Shown piece by piece: positions 45,581 through 57,659 of a DNA stretch of 64,000 nucleotides (position 1 is the first letter of the stretch; the number at the start of each line of letters is the position of its first letter). This stretch comes from Pseudopithomyces maydicus (Eukaryota > Ascomycota > Dothideomycetes > Pleosporales > Didymosphaeriaceae), in assembly GCA_026873275.1 (NCBI GenBank), contig JANTUC010000009.1, forward strand, positions 248,001-312,000, given 5' to 3'. The position numbers and the translations under genes were made by a program. The notes under the pieces were generated by a model. The model did not search any database. It worked only from the letters and a program-made list of their open reading frames with translations, and was not told where the DNA came from.

Positions 45581-47625
45581 TCACTGGGTAGCCTCAGGAT
45601 GATCAACCTCCATAGCACCCTCCACCATATCAATTTCGCCAGCATCAACCTCATCCTCTATGTAAGAGTCACAGTTGCGAGCAGCACAGAGTGCAAGCTG
45701 ATAGGCCATCTGGATCTTAGTACCACCAGTGGGGATGCCGAGATTCCTGCACTGAGTGACCAAATCGTTGTGCTTCGTTGCCTCGTCCATAATCTTAAGG
45801 CGCTTGAGTAGCACTTTCTTCGCAGCGAGGCCTTTCATGCGTGGCGTATGATCGTTGAGCTTACGCTCACGGCACAGCTTCTGGAGGTCCGGAATATCAA
45901 GCACACGGCGTGGGTCAGGCGTGTCTTTGGTGACGTGCTTGAAGTTCTTCAAAGAGAAGTCTTCGCGGAACTTGCGCTCAGCTTCCTTTTCATCCTTCAT
46001 CTTCTTCTTCGCAGCCGCGAGCTCTTGCTTCTTGCGGAGGTTGTCTTCAGCCTGCTGCGAGCGAAGGGCCTTCTTGGTGGCACGCTCCGTGGCGCGAGCT
46101 TCCTCTCCGATGATACGCGCGCGATTCTTCTCTGCAGTCTTGACGGCTTTCTGGGTGGATCGAATGGCGGCTTCCTCCTTGATGCGCTGGCGCTCGGCTT
46201 CTTTGTTTTCTTTCTCTTCGCGCTCTTTCTCACGCTGGTCCTCGCGGTCTTGTCGGAACTTCTCCATGTCCGCCTTGCGCTGCTCTGGGTTGTCATCGAC
46301 ATCACAGGGGATGACTGCCGTGCCATCCATGATTGCGGAATAGCGCTTGTGACATGATTTTCCTGTGAAAGTGATGGTACAGATCAGTTACCTATGGCAG
46401 GATGGACAAATTGAGCCCGAGGGCGGCATGCCGTCGCATGGAAAACAATCAAGCGACTAACGGTAATCTCTACTTCGTGAATGGTGGCTACTTACCACTG
46501 AAGGTTGATCCTTTGTTCATGCGATGCATCCACTCCGCCGTCTTCTTCCATCGCCATGCGCGGAGGCGCTCAATCTCGTACGCGACCTCGATTCCGGCCA
46601 AGTCATAGGCACGCATAAGTAGCTGGTCCTACGTCTGTCAGTTTACGCTCACGAATTCAAAGATTGATCGAATAAACTTACATCCTCCATCGTCCACTCC
46701 TTCATTCCATTCTCCAACTCAAAGTCAGAGCGCTCAGACTGAATCACCTTGATGCGCTGGACGCGAGTGGAGATGCTCTTCGCATCATAGCGAACACGAT
46801 TCTCCTTCTTGAGACGCTCGGAAATCTGTTTGTCGGAGTACCCTTTATCACGCATGCCCACGATGAGCTCGTCGTCAGAGTCAAGTTCGTGCGTAACCTT
46901 CTTGTGATACGCCGGTAGAGTGCTGCCCTTTTCACGGTTGTGACGACCAAATGAGCCTGCTTTACGAGAGGTTGCTTTGCATGCCACGCCAGCTTCCTCA
47001 TCAATATCGTAGTTGCGAGATCCGTCGGTGGTGGCGCGCTTTGCGGCGCGCTCTGCTGCGTGGATGCTACCGAGGAAGTGGGCCGGCTTGGAGGGCTTCG
47101 GTGGAGCAGTGAGGAGACGATTACGCTCTGTGTTGTGCCTAGTGACTTCGTCTATATCCTCATCCTCAGAATTGAGATCATATATATTATCGGCAACCGT
47201 GGGTTCGTCGACGCCTTGAAGTTCGGTCAGGGTGTGGGCAGATCTATAGTCTTTGTAACCCTGGAGATGGAAGTCATCGCCCTGGACAGTTAGAAAAGTT
47301 TATGCGTTCGATTGAATTCTAGTATACTTACATCGAAGGAGCCATCATCAATCTCGGGATCATATGGACACAAGTCATGGTCATCTTGTGCGAACACGAT
47401 ACCGTCTTGTTTGTTGACGACAGGAGTTGGGTCGATTATGTCATCGAAAGAGTCATTCGATTGATTGTCGTCACCGAAGTTCCCTTCGTCTTAATCATCT
47501 GAGTCAGAATAGCTTCATGTGTTGGCGTGCAATAGCCAAATAGATCTAAATGCAACGGCAAAAGCGGCTGAGTAAATACCGGACATATCGAGCTCGAACA
47601 TGGTGGAGCGCATGCTAGTCTTCAT
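45581..47625 (-). CDS. Myb/SANT-like DNA-binding protein with charged coiled-coil region
   Basis: Proposed exons are 47625-47580, 47489-47332, 47281-46682, 46628-46496 and 46362-45581, giving 572 residues. The N-terminus is acidic. A helix-turn-helix-like segment, LDSDDELIVGMRDKGYSDKQ followed by ISTRVQRIKV, resembles an open-ended recognition domain. A Myb-like repeat follows: KEWTMEDDQLLMRAYDL, WRWKKTAEWMHRM, GKSCHKRYSAIMDG, built across two introns. Next is a very charged helix (about 120 residues of KE/RE/Q) and a C-terminal domain (PDLQKLCRERKLNDHTPRMK...). I infer a chromatin or transcription role. The first intron is uncertain: the apparent TTAAG acceptor keeps the frame open, while the better-looking CTCAG acceptor would meet a stop. 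Confidence 0.72.
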
Positions 47626-48835
47626 CCGTGTCGTCTTGCGAACTTTGACAGTGCAAGTGCTGGATGTTATTGAGAGGCGTGGTGTTGAAGTTTAGAGGTA
47701 AGGATTCTAAGTCGCCGGAGACCGTATTTGTTTACTCGGTGGTCCCCAGGAGAGATTCTTCTTGGCGTTTGCGAAGGCGGGACAGGTAAGTGAGAGAACT
47801 CAACTTCTGACAAAAGTAAACAAAGGGCGCAGAAATCTTGGCGCCTGGCACTAGTCAGTACCCTCGTGGTAATAAAACCACCCAGCGATGAGAAGGTGAG
47901 TTGCCTTGGGGACTTGGAGGACTACTAGGTAAGCGCACCCAAATCATGCAGTATATACATATATCGAGGACTAAAAAACTCGCACAGTATACAGCTGCCG
48001 CGATACTCGTACGAATAGATTGGAAGATCGCGAAGAGTGAATGTAATGTTATGGTCTGTGCATTAAAGACCCGAGGTGCCTACCGCCTTGACCACTTCTC
48101 TCAGGCGCCATATTACCACATAACTCTATTTGCTCGGTCATGTTGAGTATAATTTCTCTACAATATATTCTAATTAGCATTGATATATCAGCACCGGTTA
48201 CTTAAAAACATGTTCTGGATTAACAGGACTTAGGAGATATTGAGCTCAGGTTGATGAATTAACGAGAAAGTCAATAAGAGGAAACGATCTTTTGATTGCA
48301 CTCTGAAGATTTCTGAGCTTTCATCTCCGTCAATTTACATCCACTTGTCAATGCATGTGCTCGTATCATTTCCCGGATAGCTGCCATGTGATGTACTGTG
48401 GTGTTTTGTGTCCATTGCTTGGGTGTCATCTAACGAAGGAACCAAACACGCAATTTAGATAGAATGATCTATTAATTCACGGGTGACTATAAATTCATTT
48501 GGAAACTCACATAAAATGAGAGGCGGTCCGATAAATGGTCACATCGTGTCATGGCATGTGAACAAGGCTGTGGCTGACTGTGGCGCCTGCTAGCGTAAAC
48601 CCTGGCACATGACGTAACTCGCCTTCCCCCCAAGATCAACAACCTGGTCTGGTTGGCATCCATACGACGCGCAAGCGAAGAGCAGCAGCCTAGATCGTCA
48701 TGCAAAGGCGATAAACACGCAGATCACAGGAAATTAGTTTCACAGACGTCACAGATAGTACGGCGTGGACTCCAAATAACGTCTCTCCCTTCATCACAGC
48801 GCGTACCTGCCCCGCCTACAACCTACACATACAAA
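47626..48835. other. Intergenic region
   Basis: 1.2 kb between divergent genes, partly AT-rich (about 47940-48500). I find no supportable gene or RNA. Confidence 0.55.
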
Positions 48836-50397
48836 ATGTCGCTCTCCTATTTTAATGTGAAAAAGTTTCGCCGTCAGTCAAAACAGCTCGAGCCCACCGA
48901 AGACACCGTTGAAAAGGCCGTCGATGCCGCAGTCGAAAAGCCAAACACCGATGTCACTGCTGCCTCGCCTCCCGCGCCGACAGTAACGACACCTGGCGAA
49001 GAACCAGCCGCAGAGCCCGTTCTTGACGAGGAAGATGAGAAATTTCTTGCGCGACTCGCAGCTATCGCTTCAGAGCCGGAGGGCCCGCGGCCACCGCTTC
49101 CTGCGCGACCTTCTGAGGCGGCAGCGACCAGCGAGAAGCCAGTAGGCAGGAATGCGCAGGATGCGCTGATGGACGGCGCGGAGAAAGTACCGCTGCCTAC
49201 TAGCCCGCCGGAGGTGGTTGTTACCGATGGAGACAAAACAAAAGATACAACCAAAGATGGTCTCGGTAGAAAGAAGAGCGTACTATCTTACTTCTCTCTC
49301 GCCCAGGCGCGCTTCAAGAAGGCCACAGAAAAATCCTCCGCCACCGCCAAAGAGAAGGCCAGCAAAGAGAAGGACAAGAAGACCACCATCACCACCAAGG
49401 ACAAGCAAAAGGCAGCCGACGATCTCCTCCTCGTCGCCGAAAACGCCAAATCAGAGGAGCAAAAGGAACGCGAAAAAGAAGAGCAAGACCTCACCGCTAT
49501 CCTCGACGACCTCAACCTCTCCGCCGTAAACAACCGTGTTTTCTCCTTCTCCAAGGAATCAGAGGAGTTGTTCAACAAGTTCAAGCTCGTCCTTAAGGAC
49601 ATCATCGCTGGCGCGCCCACCGCGTACAACGACCTCGAGAAGCTGTTTACAGAGTACGAAACTACGCTGAAGAACATGTACGGCGGGCTTCCGCCGTTCT
49701 TGCAGAACATGGTGAAGAGTCTCCCAGCGAAGATGACGGCTGCGCTTGGCCCCGAGGTTCTCGCCGCTGCGAGTGAAAAGCCGGGCTTCGATGCGAAGCA
49801 GAAGCAGACGTGGCAGGATGGCGCGAAGAGCTATGCGAAGAAGAAGGCGAAGCAGAAGGCTAGGATTCCGTCGCTGAAATCGCTGCTCTCTGCTGAAGGC
49901 GCTGTGGCTACCATGCTGCGCAGTATTCTGAATTTCTTGAAGTTGAGGTTCCCGGCTATCATGACGGGGACCAACGTCGTTATGAGTCTGGCTGTATGCT
50001 GTAAGTTTCATACCCTATCCACATCCCTTTCCTTGAAGATATATATATTGACTAACTACCCACAGTACTCCTCTTCGTCTTCTGGTACTGCCACAAGCGC
50101 GGCCGCGAGACGCGCCTCGAGAAAGAAGAAAACGACCGCCTCGCCGCCGAGGACGCCAACAACTCCAACCTCGCGTCCTCCGCTTCCTCTGTGGCTTCGG
50201 ATGTGGACTCCATCTTCGCTTCTAACGCCAATATGAGGGGCAACGGCGAATCTAGCAGGCAAGGTGCTACGGGCGATGAAAGACCGCAGCCGCCGCTAGT
50301 GATATCGGATGAGCGGACGACGACGAGCGAGCCGAGGGCAACAGTGGAGGATATGCCGAGTGTGAAGGATTTGCCCAGTCCGGCTTTGGCGAAGTAG
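48836..50397 (+). CDS. Fungal single-span membrane protein with disordered N-terminus
   Basis: The start ATG 48836 (MSLSYFNVKKFRRQSK) is preceded by acaaa, a good fungal context. Exons are 48836-50000 and 50066-50397; the 65-nt intron has a GTAAGT donor and a CTAACTACCCACAG end. The product is 498 residues with no frame break. The first 170 residues are Ala/Pro/Glu-rich and disordered. A Lys/Glu-rich coiled coil follows (about 215-275), then a helical domain (KESEELFNKFKLVLKDIIAG, NDLEKLFTEYETTLKNMYGG). A probable transmembrane helix (TGTNVVMSLAVCLLLFVFWYC) is joined by the splice site and followed by a basic stretch HKRGRETR. I do not recognise a named family. The splice is strongly supported because it completes the hydrophobic helix. 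Confidence 0.82.
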
Positions 50398-50717
50398 AGG
50401 GTGGTGGGCTGTCGGTGGTTATGAGAGGAAGGAAGAGGATGTTGCTTTGTTTCTTGGCTTTAGAATGATATCCCTTTTAGTAGATAGTTTTGTAATGTCT
50501 AGTTCACAAAGGACGACTCTGATATAGTAACGCGCTCACTTTAACACCATGCACATACCAAATCCTCATTTTTTAAGTCATAACATCATAAAATATGATT
50601 AACAATACCCAATATAGACCTTGTCATGCCACATTAATCATGAGTAAATTAGACGACGCAGCATTCGCCTCGCCTTCCTCCTCTTCCCTTTCCTCCTCTC
50701 CCATTAAACCGTACGTA
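50398..50717. other. Convergent 3' intergenic region
   Basis: 320 bases, AT-rich, between the membrane-protein gene and the FAR1-type gene; no gene. Confidence 0.6.
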
Positions 50718-52198
50718 CTATTGACCCGGACCGTGATCTTGTCTATTGTACAGCGCCATATTAGCCAGCTCCAGCTGATTCTTCAACATCTCATTCACCG
50801 CATTCTTCTCCTCCAGCTCCTTCGTCCGCAGCTCAAGCTCATGCTGCAAACTACTAACCTGTTCCCTTAGCCGATCGAGCTCAGATTCGCCAGCACTCCG
50901 CGACACTTGTTCCAGCGCAGAGTTGCACTGCGCTATGAGACTGGGATCGATCCTCGAGAGGCCGTCTTGTTCATGCTGATCCGTATCGTCAGATACGATA
51001 TGCTGTTGAGGCGGCGGATTTAATTGCTGTTCCAAGTGCGGCTCTGGTTGCAACTGCGGATCGTGTTCAGCATCCGAGTTAGGCGTCTCCTTGTCTTCAG
51101 AAAGCAAGAGCTTGTCACCAAGCTGCTGATCCGCGGCACGGCGAGCCCTCCGTAATTGCGCACGGATATTATATATGTCTCGTTTGAAGATGTGGATTCC
51201 AGGGAGGCGTTCCTTGAGGACCTTGATAGTGCGGCCGACGCCTCGGTCGCGGCCCACCCCCCAGCGACCTTGCGCATCATCTCTTGCTCTACGATCTTCC
51301 AGGCGAGACCGCCGTTCTCGAGGCTATGGCTCACTCCTTGGTCAACAGTCTCATCAGGTGTGTCGTCCTGGACAGGCTTCTCTTGGTCCATGCTTCCTGA
51401 CTGCTGTTGCTGCTCCTCCCGCTCTTGCTGCGCAGTCACGCCACCAAAGCCCACGCGTCCACCTTTCACGCCCCACGTCCTCTTTCTCTGCACAGCCCAT
51501 CCCTCACTCGGTCGCCCCTCGTGATTATGTGCCGCCTCGCCAACACGCAGCAACCAAAGCCCATCTTCGGTCTTCTTGCCCTCGATCCACATCTTGCAAT
51601 CCGTTTTGTAACTCGCCCTGTTCTTACGCACCCTCGTCTCAGGCGTGAGCTTGTGTGTGTTCTTCGGCGTGCCATAGCACACGCAGGCGAGCTTTATGCG
51701 CGAGCGATTCTTCGCGGTGGTGTTTATGGCTAGTGCGTATCCGTGGGTGGAGGCATGTGTTTGCGCGTACGCGTGCAAGGCTTGCCATGAGTTGTGGGTA
51801 GAGGTCGTTGGCGCCATCATATCGAATTGGCCTGGCGGCGCGCTGTTGGGTGGTATGGGCGGCGGAGCGGCGACATACTTGCGAGCCGAGGGCATAGGCT
51901 GTTCGTTATAGTCGTGTTGGGATGCAGGGTGGGTTGCACCTGGGGCGTGAAAATGGCGGCTCGATCTGGGTGATAAGATTGGGTCGAGATGCAAGCCATT
52001 ATGCTCTATGTGTGTGTGTAGTGCGTGGTGTTCTAGTGGTGATGATACGCCGAAGCCAGGAGGATTCCGATCGGAGGAGTCGTCATGGTGGAGGGCTGTT
52101 GAGAAGGTGGGATACGAGGATGTGGCACCTCCTAAATCGTTTTGTAAAGAAGCATATGCGTCGTCTGGAATACCATGGGGGTCGAGAGCAGGCGGCAT
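50718..52198 (-). CDS. FAR1/FRS-type zinc-binding DNA-binding protein, one frame break
   Basis: The start ATG is at 52198 (MPPALDPHGIPDDAYASL). The region from about residue 130 (SWQALHAYAQTHASTHGYAL, IKLACVCYGTPKN, YKTDCKMWIEGKK, HNHEG) has the CX5-6C...HxH pattern of the FAR1/WRKY-GCM1 DNA-binding domain, derived from Mutator-type transposases. The frame breaks at a C6 run (51257-51262). One missing base joins EQEMMRKVAGG to GRDRGVGRTIKVLKERLPGI and on to HIFKRDIYNIRAQLRR. The C-terminal third is Gln/Pro-rich and then a leucine-heptad coiled coil (LDRLREQVSSLQHELELRTK). It lacks the transposase catalytic domain, so it looks like a domesticated transcription factor. The corrected length is 494 codons. 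Confidence 0.78.
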
Positions 52199-52799
52199 GG
52201 TAGTTAGGTTGGTATGGGGGCCAGCTGCTCCGGATCGGATCGTATGTAGATTTGGAGCGACGTTGTGGAGTGGACGCGCTAAATTACTCAGTGTGTGCAC
52301 GTGCGGCCCGGCCCTCTAGCTTAATACCTAGTCTCGACTCTGCAGGTGTATGGTTCAACTTTCACAGATCTTTGGCGGTTCGTCTATGGGAGGCAATACA
52401 TCTACAATCTTTACAATGACACCATATTCGTTTTTGAATACCGATATTTGGTGAGGGGAGCCCAATGTCGGATGGCCTAAATAGCCCAAGCAACAGCAAT
52501 ACTACACAGCTCACTACTTTCGAAATCTACCAACTACTATTGGTGTCCAGAAATGTGGCTGATACGATGAAAAGGGCAATGCACTGCCGTCTGCAATATC
52601 ATGCTGCTTACCCCACCCAGCATGGATGTTAGGCGCGAGGCCTAGCACCGCCCACCAACCTCGTATAAAAGGTCAGGCCGCGCCCGTCGCAGCCAGCTCT
52701 CGTTAGGCTGAAGTTACTCGAAAATCGTCTCTACATCAATATATTTCATCTCCAGATATAAATATATCCACTTATACATATGGTGCGACCGTTATTACG
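52199..52799. promoter_or_regulatory. Divergent promoter region of FAR1-type gene and NLR gene
   Basis: 601 bases. A TATAAA box (52664-52669) lies 131 bases upstream of the NLR ATG at 52800. Nothing comparable is visible toward the FAR1-type gene. Confidence 0.6.
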
Positions 52800-55697
52800 A
52801 TGGCGGAAGCTCTAGCTGCTGTCGGCGTTGCCGCCAGCATTATCCAGCTTGTTGATTTCGGATCTCGTGTGTGGAAACGCCTTGATGACTACCAAAATCA
52901 GCTTGGAGATATCCCTGAGTCGTTTCGCCATATCAAAGCCGAGCTTCCCGTCTTGCTTGACGCTCTTCGTCAAACAGAGTCAGCGCTTGATTATATGCAA
53001 GATCAATCTAAGAAGGCGCTTGTTCCCGCCATCGCAGGTTGTACGACTCAGATCAAGCTGCTAGACGATACCGTTGCAAAAGTACTTCCTGGCCCTAACG
53101 AATCACGTATAAGAAGAAGTGGGAAAGCGCTTCAAAGCCTGCGGTCGGATGCGAAAGTGAGGAAGATGACGATAGCAATCAGAGGCTATGTTCAGACGCT
53201 CTCTTATCATGCTACCACTTCAACCAATGCGAGAATAGCGGGTCAAGCCACTCCCTGCCCCACCCCATCATCAACTGTCCCATTTCTACGAGATCCACAT
53301 TTTGTTGATCGACAGGTTCTTCATGACATCAACTCCAAAAGTCAGCAACCGGGCTCAAGAGTGGCTATAGTCGGTCTAGGCGGCGTTGGAAAGTCCCAAC
53401 TTGCCGTCGAATACTCTTACCAAATCCGAGAGAAATCCGCAGATACATGGGTCTTTTGGATACATGCAAGCACGACGGCAAGATTCACTGAGGACTACCG
53501 GAAGATCGCCGAAAGAGCGCAGCTATCCAAAAGAGATGATACAGCGGTTGACCTGTTGTCATTGGTTTATGACTGGCTGTTCAATGAAAAAAATGGCCGT
53601 TGGGTCATGGTGATCGATAATGCAGATGATATGGAAGTATTTACAAGCAAAACAGCCAGTGGCAGAACAATTGCCGACATGATTCCTCAGTCGTCTCACG
53701 GTTCGGTATTCATTACATCGCGAAGCCGGGATGTTGCATTTCGTCTAACTGGACACTACGATCACGTTATCCAAGTCGGGCCAATGGACCAAGCACAGTC
53801 AATAACACTGCTGCGAATTCATCTACCAAAGGAATTCGACCAAAACGATGCAATAACAGTAGATGCTACTTTGTTGGTTGAAGCTCTCGACTACATGCCC
53901 CTCGCAATAGCACAAGCAGCTGCTTACATCAGTCGAAGATATCCTCGTGTAACTGTGTCATCGTATCTGCAGAGGCTTCAAAGAGATGACCAGAGCAGAG
54001 CGCAACTCCTGAAGGAAGACCTTGGAGACACTCGTCGAGATGGTACAGCCTCGAATTCTATCCTTGCTACTTGGCAACTTTCGTTCGAATACATCCGCAA
54101 AACCACCCCTTCGGCAACAAAACTTTTGTCAATAATGAGCCTGTTCCATCGCCAAAAGATCCCCGAAGCAGCTTTGATCGACTTCTATCAGATCGACACC
54201 ATGGTCGATGCTGACTTTGACGATGACATTGAGATACTGTTAGGTTTCTCATTGATCACAATGGACGTAGAAGGATGCAACTTCGAAATGCATAGACTCG
54301 TACAATTCTCGACTATCAGATGGCTTGAGATAAACGACGAAATACACTATTGGAAAGACAACTATGCGATTCTTATGGATAGACAGTACAGAGACACTGA
54401 ATTCGGTGACTTCTCTATGTATCGAGCGTGGTTTCCACACGCCCAGGCTGCCTTGATATCCCGCCCCACCAATGTCGATTCGATCGAGAGCTGGGTTTCC
54501 TTGTTGACTAAAGCTACGATAGATGCGTATCGGGCGGGAAACTATCACGTGGCGCAGGAGATGGGAAAAAGTGCTTTCGAAACAGCGGAATCCAATTTTG
54601 GAATCCGAGACACAAGGACACTATCAATTTTGTCTTGGTATAGCGTGAGCTTGAATCGCATAGGTGATTATGAGCTGGCGGAAACGCAATGTCGACGACT
54701 CCATCAACTTCAGAATGAGGTACTCGGCTCGGAACATGAAGACACGCTTGACGCTCTCCTTACTCTGGCATCAGTTCTGAAAAACAGAGGCAAGCACGAA
54801 GAGGCTGAAATCGCCTGTAAGCAGGAATTTGAAGCACGAAAGCGGATTTTCGGGCTTGAGCATGTTTCTATAATAGAGTCCTTAAATGTGATGGGAGATC
54901 TTTTAAATGACCGCGAAAAATTTGAAGAAGCTGAACAGATCAACCGACAGGCACTCCAGATGATAGAAATGACTGAGAGACAAGGGTTCAACGTAAAGGC
55001 AACAATCTTGAACAATCTTGGCATCTCTTTGACTAACCAGGGCAAGTATGACGAAGCAGAGGAAATGCAACGGCGAGCTTGGGAAGAATGCAAGAAGTTG
55101 CTAGGCGATAAACATCCACAGACAATTTTCGTTGCTGGAAATCTAGCGTCCACTTTGAATAAGCAAGGCAAGCACGTTGAATCCGAGATATTATATCGAC
55201 AGGTCTTAGCTGGAGACTTGGAGGTTTTTGGAGAAAATCATCCATATACATTGACCAGACTCCACAATCTGGGCTTTTGCTTGTCTGGTCAAGGAAAGTA
55301 TGAAGAAGCTGAAGCAATCCAAAGACAGGCTTTAGCCAAAGAAGAGATACTGGGCAAAGAACATCCAAACACATTGATCATGTTGTACAATTTGGCTTTG
55401 ACACTTCACGCAAAAGGAAAAGAGGAAGAGTGTATATCGTTAATGGAGAGGTGTGTTCACCTCAGTGAAGCTGTGCTTGGCGCTTCCCATCCTCGTACAA
55501 TTAATCGGCGCACGGCACTAAAACGATGGAAGGGTGATGATGAGAGCGATACCAGCACTGAAGAAGGTGATGAGAGCGATAGAAACACTGAAGAAGGTTA
55601 TAAGAGCGATGCAGACGCAAGCACTGAAGAAGGTGATAAGGGCGATATAAGCACTGGAGCAGGTGATAGTAAGCCTACTCCCCAATCGGTTGACTGA
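52800..55697 (+). CDS. NLR-like STAND protein: SesA-type N-terminus, NB-ARC, TPR repeats
   Basis: A 965-residue single exon with no frame break. Residues 1-150 form a SesA-like effector/adaptor domain (MAEALAAVGVAASIIQLVDF). The NB-ARC ATPase (about 165-420) has a P-loop GLGGVGKS (192-199), Walker B WVMVIDNADD (268-277), a sensor strand GSVFITSRSR (301-310) and a GxP motif in LDYMPLAIAQAAAYI. Kinesin-light-chain-type TPRs follow (about 575-905; for example LASVLKNRGKHEEAEIACKQ and LGISLTNQGKYDEAEEMQRR). The tail of about 55 residues carries acidic repeats related to ESDxSTEEGD. Such fungal NLRs are thought to act in non-self recognition and programmed cell death. This copy appears intact. Confidence 0.9.
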   Translation: MAEALAAVGVAASIIQLVDFGSRVWKRLDDYQNQLGDIPESFRHIKAELPVLLDALRQTESALDYMQDQSKKALVPAIAGCTTQIKLLDDTVAKVLPGPNESRIRRSGKALQSLRSDAKVRKMTIAIRGYVQTLSYHATTSTNARIAGQATPCPTPSSTVPFLRDPHFVDRQVLHDINSKSQQPGSRVAIVGLGGVGKSQLAVEYSYQIREKSADTWVFWIHASTTARFTEDYRKIAERAQLSKRDDTAVDLLSLVYDWLFNEKNGRWVMVIDNADDMEVFTSKTASGRTIADMIPQSSHGSVFITSRSRDVAFRLTGHYDHVIQVGPMDQAQSITLLRIHLPKEFDQNDAITVDATLLVEALDYMPLAIAQAAAYISRRYPRVTVSSYLQRLQRDDQSRAQLLKEDLGDTRRDGTASNSILATWQLSFEYIRKTTPSATKLLSIMSLFHRQKIPEAALIDFYQIDTMVDADFDDDIEILLGFSLITMDVEGCNFEMHRLVQFSTIRWLEINDEIHYWKDNYAILMDRQYRDTEFGDFSMYRAWFPHAQAALISRPTNVDSIESWVSLLTKATIDAYRAGNYHVAQEMGKSAFETAESNFGIRDTRTLSILSWYSVSLNRIGDYELAETQCRRLHQLQNEVLGSEHEDTLDALLTLASVLKNRGKHEEAEIACKQEFEARKRIFGLEHVSIIESLNVMGDLLNDREKFEEAEQINRQALQMIEMTERQGFNVKATILNNLGISLTNQGKYDEAEEMQRRAWEECKKLLGDKHPQTIFVAGNLASTLNKQGKHVESEILYRQVLAGDLEVFGENHPYTLTRLHNLGFCLSGQGKYEEAEAIQRQALAKEEILGKEHPNTLIMLYNLALTLHAKGKEEECISLMERCVHLSEAVLGASHPRTINRRTALKRWKGDDESDTSTEEGDESDRNTEEGYKSDADASTEEGDKGDISTGAGDSKPTPQSVD

Positions 55698-56653
55698 CTA
55701 TGTCAAATTTGAACATTTCGTCAAATGCTGGTACTTGCATTTTTGGGAGAGTTTTTTTTCGGGACTCTAGTCAATGTATCACAGAGAGAAGTAGAATACA
55801 TATACATTTGAACGGATTTCTACATAAGCTATCCGTACCAAAAGATAGCAGACCCCAAAGCGATGGACGAAAGTAGGGCGATTCCGTGCCCATAATGGAC
55901 AGACTAGTAGAACAGTTAATTAGAACAACAACCTACTGGCATGTACACTCAAGGATCGTGCATGTTTCGGGACACAAAGGCGCCTACTGTGTCCACTACC
56001 ATTACGAAACTAGTGCAGCTCTCGCTATTACTATATTAAACTAAATTTCCTTAGGTTAGATTCTACCCGCTCCTTACCCCAACATTCCCCCGCAACCCCG
56101 GGCCTCGGCGAAGCTTATACCTTTGGCGTTGCAGATATAGTATTCATCAAATCCGAAATCGAAGCGCACGTCTGTTTCCCCGATTGGCGGCTTTTCAAAG
56201 TTGCTATTTCCACCCCCGGAGACATCAGGTGTGTGGAGGAAACCGGCATTTTCACGCCAATTACGCCCGTCCATGCAAGACCAGTCCACACGGCGAATTT
56301 AACTGTTGTACAATGCCAATCTATTTTTCCTGGACGCGCAAAACGTCGTGCTTCTTGCCCAGCTCGTGAGGCGACGTGCAAGATTTAGAGGACGGTCTTT
56401 GGTGGACAATTGACCGTGCTGGAGGTGCGATGGTGACTCTCTAGGCTATCCTAGGACGACGCCTGCCGTTTTCATGATATTAATCAAGAATACCGGGCCG
56501 GGGCTTGGTAGACGTCTTCCAGAAGATGAAGATCATGAAGTATAAAGAGAATGTGAACTGCTGTCGAAACAAACCAGCACGAGTATAACTCTTACTGACT
56601 TTACGAACACTCAATTCGTTGGCTTTTGATAACACTTCGCTCCCAAATTCATA
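55698..56653. other. Intergenic region with pectate lyase promoter
   Basis: About 950 bases, no supportable gene. A TATAAA (56541-56546) lies 108 bases upstream of the pectate lyase ATG and is a good candidate core promoter. Confidence 0.6.
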
Positions 56654-57659
56654 ATGCGTTTCATCGACACCGCTACCTTGGCTTTGGCCGCCGGCTCTAC
56701 CGCCTCAGCAAGTGCCCTCAAGCCTCGTGCTGCCGCAGTCGACCAACTTGTTGGTTACGCTGCTGGAACCACTGGAGGCGGATCTGGCTCTGGCACCACA
56801 GTTACCTCGTGCTCAGCATTGACCACCGCCGCAAAAGCTGGCGGCGTCATCAAGATCTCCGGAAACCTTTCTGGCTGCGGTATCATCAAGCTTGTCTCCA
56901 ACACTTCCGTCCTCGGTGTAGGCTCCAACTCCGGTATCACTGGTGGCGGTTTCCAAATCAGGAAAGTATCCAACGTCATTGTGAGGAACCTCAAGTTCCA
57001 CGATGCTCCCGACGGCAAGGACCAGATCGATATTGATGCCAGCACCAAAGTCTGGATTGACCACAACGACTTCTCCAGCGACGGCCTTACAGGCGACAAG
57101 GACAAGTACGACGGTTTGGTAGATGTCAAGCACGGCGCGGATTCCATCACCATCTCCTGGAACAAGTTCCATGACCACGTTTGTCTCCCTCAACCCCAAT
57201 CATGAATATCACTTACTAACATGCACACAGTGGAAGGGCTCCCTCGTCGGCCACTCCGACTCCAACGCCAGCGAAGACACCGGCAAGCTCCACGTCACCT
57301 ACCACCACAACCTCTTCCAGAACGTGAACTCGCGTCTGCCCTCCATCCGCTTCGGCACCGGCCACATCTACAGCAGCTGCTACGTCGACAACCCGACCTC
57401 GGGCGTGCACTCGCGCATGGGCGCCCAGGTCCTGGTGGAACAGAGCTCCTTCACCAACACGAAGCGGGCCATCGTTACGAACCTGGACTCTGACCAGGAT
57501 GGCTACGCTGTCAACAAGAACAACATCTTTACAAACAGCGATATTAGCATTACGCAGACGGGTAGCGTGTCGGTTCCGTACTCGTACACTACGGATGCGG
57601 CTAGCGGTGTGTGCGCGATTGTGAACAAGAGTGCTGGTGTGGGTGTTGTTTCTTTCTAA
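56654..57659 (+). CDS. Secreted pectate lyase, polysaccharide lyase family 1
   Basis: This enzyme cleaves de-esterified pectin of plant cell walls by beta-elimination. A signal peptide (MRFIDTATLALAAGSTASAS) precedes the parallel beta-helix. Exons are 56654-57178 and 57231-57659, giving 317 residues; the 52-nt intron has a TACTAAC branch. Family motifs are VWIDHNDF (Asp136, calcium-binding region), YDGLVDVKHGADSITISWNK, HVTYHHNLFQNVNSR and RLPSIRFGTGHIYSS, whose RxPxxR pair (Arg210, Arg215) carries the catalytic base. One intact, well-conserved copy. It points to a plant-degrading or plant-associated life style. Confidence 0.95.
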
